A stretch of DNA of 64,000 nucleotides, taken from contig NZ_QRCB01000001.1 in the NCBI RefSeq assembly GCF_009833095.1, positions 124,001 to 188,000 on the forward strand. The letters run 5' to 3'. Below, one piece after another: positions 57,351-64,000 of this stretch; positions within the stretch are counted from its first letter, which is position 1; every line of letters begins with the position of its first letter. Position numbers and translations under genes: made by a program. The notes beneath the pieces were generated by a model that did no database searches, was not told the origin of the DNA, and was given only the letters and a program-made list of their open reading frames with translations. This stretch comes from Nitrosomonas sp. JL21 (lineage in GTDB: Bacteria; Pseudomonadota; Gammaproteobacteria; Burkholderiales; Nitrosomonadaceae).

Positions 57351-57905
57351 TCAATGACTGTGCTCATGGCTATGTCCATGGTCATCGTGCTCGGCTGCAT
57401 GGATAAGTTCCTGATATTGCTCGGGCGCCATTTTGCTGAGTTTGAAAATGAAAGCCGTCATTCCCCAAATCTCCTGATCGTCATGACTTAGTCCCCACGC
57501 TGGCATTGCAGTCATTTTTAAACCGTTTTTGATGACCCAGAAATATGCTTTGGCATGCGCCAATTTCTCGGCGGGGTCGCTGATCGGTTCGCGCTCGTGG
57601 AAAATCGGCGCGCTGGGGTATAAGCCGACAGAAAGTTCAGTGGGTTTCATGCCTGGTGCCAAATGGCAGATCGTGCACATCGCATGGTAATGCTCAGCTC
57701 CAGCGGAAAGCATGTCCGCTTCTTCCAGCGAGGGCACCGTTAAATCTCTGGAACGAATTTCAATCGAGTTTTCGCGCATGCTCTCAATGAATTTTTCGGT
57801 GATTCCCCAATGCTTGTCAGTGGCTGACATATTGTAGGCACCGAATGCAAACGCGATGATGGCGACTATGAATGAAGTGATTAATAGGTTAAGAAGAATT
57901 TTCAT
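57351..57905 (-). CDS. Membrane-anchored cytochrome c with His-rich tail
   Basis: A 184-aa protein with an N-terminal hydrophobic anchor (to about residue 25), CTICH at 77-81, a Met ligand in MTAMPAWG and a C-terminal tail HDDHGHSHEHSH. The heme domain is of class I. The tail could bind Cu, Ni or Zn; whether this is functional is unknown. A distinct cytochrome from the tandem pair and the lipoprotein. Confidence 0.87.
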   Translation of the reverse strand: MKILLNLLITSFIVAIIAFAFGAYNMSATDKHWGITEKFIESMRENSIEIRSRDLTVPSLEEADMLSAGAEHYHAMCTICHLAPGMKPTELSVGLYPSAPIFHEREPISDPAEKLAHAKAYFWVIKNGLKMTAMPAWGLSHDDQEIWGMTAFIFKLSKMAPEQYQELIHAAEHDDHGHSHEHSH

Positions 57906-57978
57906 GGTGGGCTGACCTCATGGATGTGTAATGATGCCCGAATTGAAAGGGAACCGAGCAAGTAAGTCCATGGTACGT

Positions 57979-58944
57979 TTAAATTCGTTGGGAATCAATT
58001 TGCGGTTCGGTGGGGTTATTTTTGCTGCCTTCCAGTTTGGTTTGGATGCTGGCACGGTTAAGGTGCGGTGAGAACATTTCTATAAAATCAAATATGTATC
58101 CGCGAATGTAATTGTTGCGGCTGATGCCGATGCGGGTCGTGCTGGGTTCAAAGAGATGGCTGGCATCAATCGATTTGAGGTTCTTGTCGCGTTTGGCTTC
58201 ATAGGCCATGTTGGCCAGAATACCGATGCCCAATCCCAACTCAACATATGTTTTGATCACGTCCGAATCGATGGCGGTAAGTACTACGTTCGGTTCCAAC
58301 CCGTGACTTGCAAAAGCTTGATTGATTTTTGAGCGGCCGGTGAAGGCGTCGTCATACGTAATGATCGGATATCGAGTGATCGCCTCAAGCGTGAGCTTCT
58401 TTATTTTCAGAAGCGGATGCTTCGGAGTGACGATGACACATCGGTTCCATTGATAGCAGGGCAGAGTGATCAGTTCGTTGAATTGTTCGATGGCCTCGGT
58501 GGCTATTGCAATATCCGCCTCGCCCGATGTCACCAGCGTGGAAATTTGTACTGGGCTGCCTTGCCGCAGGATAAGCTTCACTTTGGGGTAACGGGCGGTG
58601 AATAGCTTGATGACGGGTGGCAACGAATAGCGAGCTTGTGTGTGTGTAGTGGCAATCGTGAGCGTTCCATCGGCTTCATTGGTAAATTCCCGCGCAATTT
58701 TTTTGAGATTGTCGGCGTCACGGAGCATGCGCGTGGCAGTTTTGATGATCAATTGTCCTGGTGGTGTGATTTGGATGATTCGTTTGCCATTGCGTAGAAA
58801 AATGTCCACTCCCAGTTCATTTTCCAGCAGTTGAATTTGCTTGCTGATGGCTGGCTGAGAGGTATGTAATTTGGCTGCTGCCCGGGAAAGATTCATGTTC
58901 TGATTGGCGGTTTCGCAAAGATAGCGTAGTTGCTGTAACTTCAT
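57979..58944 (-). CDS. cysB: LysR-type regulator CysB
   Basis: A 321-aa LysR-family protein with MKLQQLRYLCETANQNMNLSRAAAKLHTSQPAISKQI (N-terminal helix-turn-helix) and the CysB effector domain (for example TTHTQARYSLPPVIKLFTARYP, GLGIGILANMAYE). CysB activates cysteine-synthesis genes when O- or N-acetylserine signals sulfur shortage. ATG 58944 is chosen over 58962 by the family start. It is divergent from the cysI cluster, its likely target. Confidence 0.95.
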   Translation of the reverse strand: MKLQQLRYLCETANQNMNLSRAAAKLHTSQPAISKQIQLLENELGVDIFLRNGKRIIQITPPGQLIIKTATRMLRDADNLKKIAREFTNEADGTLTIATTHTQARYSLPPVIKLFTARYPKVKLILRQGSPVQISTLVTSGEADIAIATEAIEQFNELITLPCYQWNRCVIVTPKHPLLKIKKLTLEAITRYPIITYDDAFTGRSKINQAFASHGLEPNVVLTAIDSDVIKTYVELGLGIGILANMAYEAKRDKNLKSIDASHLFEPSTTRIGISRNNYIRGYIFDFIEMFSPHLNRASIQTKLEGSKNNPTEPQIDSQRI

Positions 58945-59465
58945 GGGTAGATAATTGATCATAATAAATAGTTATATGAATCTAGCATAATACTATTTTG
59001 AATTATAGAAATAATTATTTAAGATGCGAGCATTAAAAATTAGCGTAAAAATTAATTTTTGGTTTTTTTATAGATAAGCACATCGCGTGCATAGCTGAGG
59101 GTAGGGCTATGTTTGGCGGTGTTCTTTGCGTTTTTAGAGCTTTCTCGTTTAATGAACAGGCACCTGTGATCGGGCTTGGAAATAGGACGTGTTTATCGGT
59201 GTTGGTATGTATAGACGTTCGCCATTTGGTTTTTTGGTAGAATACCCGATTGCTATGTTTTGCCGGGGCTTAGAGTAGAGTGGTAAAAAACGAATTGGCT
59301 TTTGCATGTGCAAGAAAATTTGTCGCCGTCATGCAAAAAATCAGATTGATGAGGCGGCAGGAATGAAGTTGTTCTGTATGTTCACGATGATAACTGGCCG
59401 GTGGCGCATGGTTGAATCATGGATAGACTCTGGCAATTTCCCGTGAATGAAACAAGGATTGATTG
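58945..59465. other. Divergent regulatory region between cysB and the cysI cluster
   Basis: About 520 bases, AT-rich near cysB, with no ORF supported. It should include the CysB-controlled promoter of the sulfur cluster. TAGAAT at 59235-59240 might serve as a -10. No CysB site could be defined by eye. Confidence 0.45.
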
Positions 59466-59690
59466 ATGAGTACAAATATTGAGAATAAACCCAAGCAAGT
59501 GACGTGGTTCAATGGTTGTGGCGGGCGTATTGGGATTGTGGTCGGTGAAAGTGGCGAATTCGCCTATATTGGTATGGCACTGAGGCATGATGAAGATGAT
59601 GACGTGAATCATATCATGCAATACGGCGCCAAATTTCCGTTGGAAGCGGCATTATTATTGCCAGTTTCTAAATATTACTCTAAAACATAA
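59466..59690 (+). CDS. Small conserved-looking protein of unknown function (74 aa)
   Basis: Not recognised. A 74-aa protein with GCGGRIGIVVGESGEFAYIGMALRHDEDDD and an acidic mid-part, AAGGA ahead of ATG 59466. No membrane or signal segment. It leads the cysI cluster by 87 bases, so a role in sulfur or nitrogen use is possible but unproven. Confidence 0.55.
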   Translation: MSTNIENKPKQVTWFNGCGGRIGIVVGESGEFAYIGMALRHDEDDDVNHIMQYGAKFPLEAALLLPVSKYYSKT

Positions 59691-59777
59691 ACTTAAAAAT
59701 TAGATGGAATTTTTGGCTTGTAATGCTCATCTTATGTGTTTCTATGCAGTATTGAATGAAATATGAGGTAACTGAAA

Positions 59778-61520
59778 ATGTATCGCTATGATGACTATGA
59801 TCAACACATCGTCAATGAACGGGTTGAGCAATTTCGGGATCAGGTGCGTCGTCGCCTTTCGGGTGAATTGAAGGAAGAAGAGTTTATGCCGCTGCGATTG
59901 CAGAATGGCTTGTATATGCAAATTCATGGATACATGTTGCGCATTGCAGTGCCGTATGGGCTGGTTTCGTCAAAGCAGATGCGCATGTTCGCGCACATTG
60001 CGCGCACCTATGATCGTGGCTATGGTCATTTTACAACCCGTCAGAACATTCAGTTCAATTGGCTCAGACTGCAGGATATACCCAATATCCTAGCCGATCT
60101 GGCTTCTGTTGAGATGCATGCCATCCAAACATCGGGTAATTGCGTGCGAAATATCACTTCGGATGAATATGCCGGTGTTGCGCAGGATGAAGTGGTCGAT
60201 CCTCGCCCATATGCTGAAGTGCTGCGTCAATGGAGCACCTTTCATCCGGAGTTTGCATATTTGCCCCGCAAATTCAAAATTGCCATCAGTGGCGGACAGC
60301 AAGACCGTGCGGCGATCTATGCGCACGACATTGGTTTGGCGGCGACCCGGAACGCGCAAGGCGAAATAGGCTTCCGTGTTCTGGTTGGTGGCGGTCTGGG
60401 ACGCACACCCATCATAGGCAGTGAGATTTGCGAATTCGTGCCATGGCAGCATTTGTTGACGTATGTGGAATCGATATTACGAATTTATAACCAGTACGGC
60501 CGTCGCGATAATAAGTACAAAGCGCGTATCAAAATATTAGTCAAAGCACTCGGCATCGACGAGTTCAAACGCCAGGTGGAAGCAGACTGGGCGGATATCA
60601 AGAATGGTCCGGGCACGCTTACTGCTGAAGAAGTCGAGCGGGTTGCTTCATTCTTTATCGATCCTGACTACGAAACGTTGACGGATCATGATTCCAAATT
60701 GAGCGAATTCAAGGCGGATAGCCGCTCATTTTCTAATTGGATGCTGCGTAACGTCAAGCCGCATCGTGTACCGGGCTATGCCATTGTTGTGTTATCCCTT
60801 AAAAAACCTGGCGAGACGCCAGGAGATGCCACAACTGAACAAATGGAAGTGATTGCTGATCTGGCAGATCGCTATAGTGGCGGAGAAGTACGGATTACCC
60901 ATCAACAGAATCTGGTGTTGGCCGATGTACGGCAGAAAGACCTGATCCGCTTGTGGCAGGAAGCCTCGAGGCATGAACTGACGTCGCCGAACATTGGTTT
61001 ATTGACCGATATCATCAGTTGTCCTGGAGCGGAGTTCTGCACGCTGGCCAACGCACGATCAATACCGCTGGCGAAAGCGATTGCCGAACGATTTGAAGAC
61101 CTCGATTTTCAGCATGATATTGGCGAGATCACGTTGAATATTTCCGGATGTGTCAATGCATGCGGTCAGCACCACATTGGTAACATCGGCATTACGGGGG
61201 TAGAGAAGAAAGATCACGATGAATGGTACCAAGTATCGTTGGGTGGGGCGGAAGGCAACGACAGTTCGATCGGAAAAATCATTGGTCCCTCATTTACATT
61301 TCATCAGGTGCCGGAAGTCATCGATCGCTTATTGCAAGTCTATCTGCGCGAACGTATCGAAGCGGAGCGTTTCATTGACACCGTTCGCCGCATCGGACAA
61401 GCGCCTTTCAAAGAGCATGTCTATGCGACAGATTTCATAACTGAGGACGATGACATTGCCAACAAGCATGTGGTTGTGCCGGCGCAATATTCCGTTCCTT
61501 ATTATTCTCCAAGGTTCTAA
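59778..61520 (+). CDS. cysI: Nitrite/sulfite reductase hemoprotein (CysI type)
   Basis: A 580-aa siroheme/[4Fe-4S] enzyme that reduces sulfite to sulfide. The two half-domains carry TTRQNIQFNW and THQQNLVLADV; the cluster cysteines are at CPGAEFC and CVNACGQHHIGN. Length is that of a ferredoxin/CysJ-dependent sulfite reductase in betaproteobacteria. It is followed 5 bases later by the DUF934 gene. Confidence 0.95.
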   Translation: MYRYDDYDQHIVNERVEQFRDQVRRRLSGELKEEEFMPLRLQNGLYMQIHGYMLRIAVPYGLVSSKQMRMFAHIARTYDRGYGHFTTRQNIQFNWLRLQDIPNILADLASVEMHAIQTSGNCVRNITSDEYAGVAQDEVVDPRPYAEVLRQWSTFHPEFAYLPRKFKIAISGGQQDRAAIYAHDIGLAATRNAQGEIGFRVLVGGGLGRTPIIGSEICEFVPWQHLLTYVESILRIYNQYGRRDNKYKARIKILVKALGIDEFKRQVEADWADIKNGPGTLTAEEVERVASFFIDPDYETLTDHDSKLSEFKADSRSFSNWMLRNVKPHRVPGYAIVVLSLKKPGETPGDATTEQMEVIADLADRYSGGEVRITHQQNLVLADVRQKDLIRLWQEASRHELTSPNIGLLTDIISCPGAEFCTLANARSIPLAKAIAERFEDLDFQHDIGEITLNISGCVNACGQHHIGNIGITGVEKKDHDEWYQVSLGGAEGNDSSIGKIIGPSFTFHQVPEVIDRLLQVYLRERIEAERFIDTVRRIGQAPFKEHVYATDFITEDDDIANKHVVVPAQYSVPYYSPRF

Positions 61521-61525
61521 CGCGA

Positions 61526-62059
61526 ATGATCATTAAAAATAGGACCATCGTTGCGGATGAATGGACGGTTTTACGCCTGAGCGAGCAGGATTCGCCGGAA
61601 ACGGTGGCGGTGCCGGCCGGCAAAGTAATTGTTCCGCTGCAAGTATGGCTGCAACAACGTGATGCCTTGCAGCAGCGTTCTGAAATCGGGGTTTGGCTGG
61701 CTACTGATGAGCGGCCGGAAGTATTGAAAGAGGATGTGGACAAGTTTTCCGTCATTGCAGTGAATTTTCCAAAATTTTCGGATGGGCGGGGTTATTCGAT
61801 TGCCTATAATTTGCGCACCCGTCTCGGTTTTAGCGGCGAATTGCGTGCGATGGGCGATGTACTGCGCGATCAATTATTCTATATGCAGCGCGTCGGTTTT
61901 GATGCATTTGCGCCGCGTCCCGACCGGAGCATTGAAGATGCGCTGAAAGGTTTAAGTGACTTTTCCGATGTGTATCAGACTTCATTTGATCAAAAACAAC
62001 CGTTATTCCGGCGTGTGCAGCGTAAGGGTAATCCTGCAGCAGGTTTGATCGATGAGTAA
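61526..62059 (+). CDS. DUF934-family protein
   Basis: A 177-aa protein typical of the sulfite reductase neighbourhood, with FSDGRGYSIAYNLRTRLGFSGELRAMGDVLRDQLFYMQRVGFDAF, the DUF934 hallmark (conserved positions about 90-135). Function unknown, probably linked to the sulfite reductase. It ends with ATGAGTAA, overlapping a short downstream ORF by 8 bases. Confidence 0.9.
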   Translation: MIIKNRTIVADEWTVLRLSEQDSPETVAVPAGKVIVPLQVWLQQRDALQQRSEIGVWLATDERPEVLKEDVDKFSVIAVNFPKFSDGRGYSIAYNLRTRLGFSGELRAMGDVLRDQLFYMQRVGFDAFAPRPDRSIEDALKGLSDFSDVYQTSFDQKQPLFRRVQRKGNPAAGLIDE

Positions 62060-62207
62060 TGACTTGCACACCAAGCTCGGTCGAGTCGTTGCAATTCGGA
62101 CAAGAACCCGTGCGAAACCCTATCCCGACAGTCACCGCAGAGGTTCAAGCGCCGAGGATGAGGGAGGTTGCCTGCATGTTTTTTGCCAAACCTCGTTCTG
62201 GTGTTGA
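62052..62207 (+). other. Short ORF where cysH would be expected
   Basis: A 51-codon frame starts at ATG 62052, overlapping the DUF934 stop, in the place usually held by phosphoadenosine/adenosine phosphosulfate reductase cysH. The sequence MSNDLHTKLGRVVAI could be the start of a CysH-like protein, but the remaining residues (ending GGCLHVFCQTSFWC) do not show the CysH core, and no cysH follows before cysD. It may be a decayed remnant; the link is weak. Confidence 0.3.
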
Positions 62208-62221
62208 GCGAGAGAACGAAA

Positions 62222-63133
62222 ATGAATGGTCATCCCTATCCCTTTACGCATCTGGATGCGCTGGAAAGTGAAGCGATCCATATCATGCGGGAAGTGGCGG
62301 CAGAATGCGCCAATCCGGTGCTGTTATTTTCCGGCGGCAAGGACTCGATCGTCTTGTTGCGTCTGGCCGAGAAGGCGTTTCGTCCGGGACGTTTTCCATT
62401 TCCTTTGATGCATATCGATACTGAACATAATTTTCCTGAAGTGATCGAGTTTCGGGATCGTCGCGTTCAAGAATTAGGGGAGCGGCTGATTGTGCGCAGC
62501 ATGGAGGATTCGATAAAAACGGGCAGAGTAGTTTTGCGTTCCGCAACGCAAAGTCGCAATGCTTTTCAGTCGGTGACGCTGTTGGATGCAATCGCGGAAT
62601 TCAAGTTTGATGCTTGTATTGGCGGTGCTCGACGGGATGAGGAAAAAGCCCGAGCCAAGGAACGGATTTTTTCTTTCCGCGATGAATTTGGTCAATGGGA
62701 TCCAAAGAATCAGCGTCCGGAATTATGGGATATTTACAATACTCGCACGCACCCCGGTGAAAATATCCGTGTGTTTCCGATCAGTAATTGGACTGAGCTG
62801 GATGTTTGGGAATACATCGCCCGCGAAAAACTGCAAGTACCGGAAATTTATTTCGCTCATTCCCGCGAAGTCATTCGGCGCGCCGCAGGGCTCTTGCCAG
62901 TTTCGTATTTGGTGCAGCCGCAAGACAATGAAAAAATCGAAACCCTGACGGTGCGTTTTCGTACCGTGGGCGATATGAGTTGCACCTGCCCCGTAGAATC
63001 GAACGCAGGCAATATTGATGAGATCATTGCAGAAACGGCAATGACGCGGATTACTGAGCGCGGGGCGACGCGTATGGATGATCAAACATCGGATGCATCG
63101 ATGGAATTGCGCAAGAAAGAAGGTTATTTCTAA
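62222..63133 (+). CDS. cysD: Sulfate adenylyltransferase subunit 2
   Basis: A 303-aa PAPS-reductase-fold subunit of ATP sulfurylase that activates sulfate to APS. It has the PP-loop FSGGKDSIVLLRLA, GARRDEEKARAKER and GDMSCTCPVES. ATG 62222 follows a GAGAGAACG; a frame opening at 62168 is longer but lacks a good site. It is followed by cysN, its GTPase partner. Confidence 0.95.
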   Translation: MNGHPYPFTHLDALESEAIHIMREVAAECANPVLLFSGGKDSIVLLRLAEKAFRPGRFPFPLMHIDTEHNFPEVIEFRDRRVQELGERLIVRSMEDSIKTGRVVLRSATQSRNAFQSVTLLDAIAEFKFDACIGGARRDEEKARAKERIFSFRDEFGQWDPKNQRPELWDIYNTRTHPGENIRVFPISNWTELDVWEYIAREKLQVPEIYFAHSREVIRRAAGLLPVSYLVQPQDNEKIETLTVRFRTVGDMSCTCPVESNAGNIDEIIAETAMTRITERGATRMDDQTSDASMELRKKEGYF

Positions 63134-63239
63134 GTCGCGTGAGATGGGAAAACATCGAAGTACCTCACGTTCATTGACCGAATCGATCCAGATGCAAAAA
63201 ATTTATTGACCATGAAAAAAATTTCCAGAAGGTTTCAGA

Positions 63240-64000
63240 ATGTCGGTTGTTGAGAAATTCTTCGATCAAGCGGAGTTGTTGCGTTTTATCACAGCAGGTA
63301 GCGTGGATGATGGCAAAAGTACGTTAATCGGTCGCTTGCTGCATGATTCGAAGTCTATTTTTGAAGATCAACTGGCATCGATCACTCATACCACTCGTAA
63401 GCGGGGCTCCGAAGGCGTAGATCTCTCGTTGCTTACTGACGGGTTGCAAGCCGAGCGCGAACAAGGAATCACTATCGATGTGGCGTATCGCTATTTTGCG
63501 ACGCCTAAACGTAAATTCATCATCGCGGATACTCCGGGCCATGAACAATATACGCGCAATATGGTGACCGGAGCATCGACTGCCAATCTGGCCATCATTC
63601 TGATCGATGCACGTAAAGGTGTGCTGACGCAATCGCGCCGCCATGCCTATCTGGCAAGACTGGTTGGAATTCCACACTTGGTGGTGGCCGTCAATAAAAT
63701 GGATCTGGTGGATTATTCCCAATCGGTATTTGAGAAAATTTGCACCGACTTCAATGCATTCTTTGAGAAAATTCAATTGCAAAACGTGACCTACATTCCG
63801 ATGTCGGCATTGAATGGCGATATGGTGGTCGAGCGGGGCGATCATCTGAACTGGTATTCAGGCTCTACGTTGATGGATGTGCTTGAGACGATATCAATCG
63901 AAGACGATATCAATCGTGAAGATTTCCGATTTCCCGTGCAATGGGTATGCCGACCGCAAACCAAGGAACTGCACGATTTCCGTGGCTACATGGGACGCAT
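63240..64000 (+). CDS. cysN: Sulfate adenylyltransferase subunit 1 (partial, runs off window)
   Basis: The reading frame from ATG 63240 is [20 protein letters not shown], followed by [17 protein letters not shown] (G1), [16 protein letters not shown] (G2), [12 protein letters not shown] (G3) and NKMDL (G4) (motifs cited in short pieces). It is an EF-Tu-like GTPase that drives APS formation by CysD. About 253 codons lie in the window; the C-terminal third to half, and possibly a CysC fusion, is beyond position 64000. GTTTCAGA gives only a weak ribosome site. Confidence 0.95.
   Translation, partial: MSVVEKFFDQAELLRFITAGSVDDGKSTLIGRLLHDSKSIFEDQLASITHTTRKRGSEGVDLSLLTDGLQAEREQGITIDVAYRYFATPKRKFIIADTPGHEQYTRNMVTGASTANLAIILIDARKGVLTQSRRHAYLARLVGIPHLVVAVNKMDLVDYSQSVFEKICTDFNAFFEKIQLQNVTYIPMSALNGDMVVERGDHLNWYSGSTLMDVLETISIEDDINREDFRFPVQWVCRPQTKELHDFRGYMGR

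Noticed and set aside
1-64000. CRISPR arrays, insertion sequences, prophage genes, rRNA genes
   Set aside because: None was found: no regularly spaced repeats, transposase, integrase, phage structural gene or rRNA-like sequence was recognised.

Overview
The window looks like a chromosomal stretch of a betaproteobacterium, most likely a Nitrosomonas-type member of the Nitrosomonadales. The basis is the gene order lolB-ispE-tRNA(Gln)-prs-rplY-pth-ychF, the rnm-yciO-M50 protease-trpS-scpA-scpB cluster, the cysI-DUF934-cysD-cysN sulfate-assimilation order, and several small c-type cytochromes. No ammonia-oxidation gene is present, so the genus is an inference.

Layout: (a) 1-4650: start of rpsB; an FNR regulator whose [4Fe-4S] cysteines sit at 20/23/29/122, divergent from a HemN-like protein that has lost the radical-SAM cysteine motif; a perfect FNR box lies between them. 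A cytochrome c lipoprotein and a DUF2490 outer-membrane protein follow. (b) 4769-14300: rapA, then an accessory stretch. It holds an mntA-hepT toxin-antitoxin pair flanked by two copies of the rapA 3' end, a remnant of a type I restriction hsdR, and a leftward operon of Fic protein, 83-aa protein and 1273-aa SIR2-domain protein preceded by a nested palindromic operator. (c) 14300-23504: leftward housekeeping block with translation factors, tRNA-Gln, ispE, lolB, minCDE and a TPR lipoprotein. (d) 23888-34736: rightward block with lnt, glyQS, gmhB (first HAD motif altered), plsC, a YgjP-like metalloprotease, a small heat-shock protein with sigma-32-like promoter and possible RNA thermometer, uup, and two cytochromes c. 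(e) 34819-39052: leftward DUF1841, nth, rsxB-like, pyrD, bpt, aat. (f) 39187-41470: two near-identical tandem outer-membrane proteins with coiled-coil N-termini, the first behind a second perfect FNR box. (g) 41749-51079: suhB; scpB/scpA/trpS/M50/yciO/rnm; nnrS; a YefM/RelE-type TA pair; a histidine phosphatase; mtfA. (h) 51321-64000: sulfur assimilation (cysK, cysE/epsC, cysB, cysI, DUF934, cysD, cysN running off the edge) around small membrane and cytochrome genes. The position expected for cysH holds only a short non-homologous-looking ORF.

The window joins housekeeping genes with an oxygen-sensing FNR circuit with two visible targets, and one compact defence-type island between rapA and ychF. 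Gene starts were moved from the longest possible ORF wherever a Shine-Dalgarno sequence, family length or promoter position argued for it.
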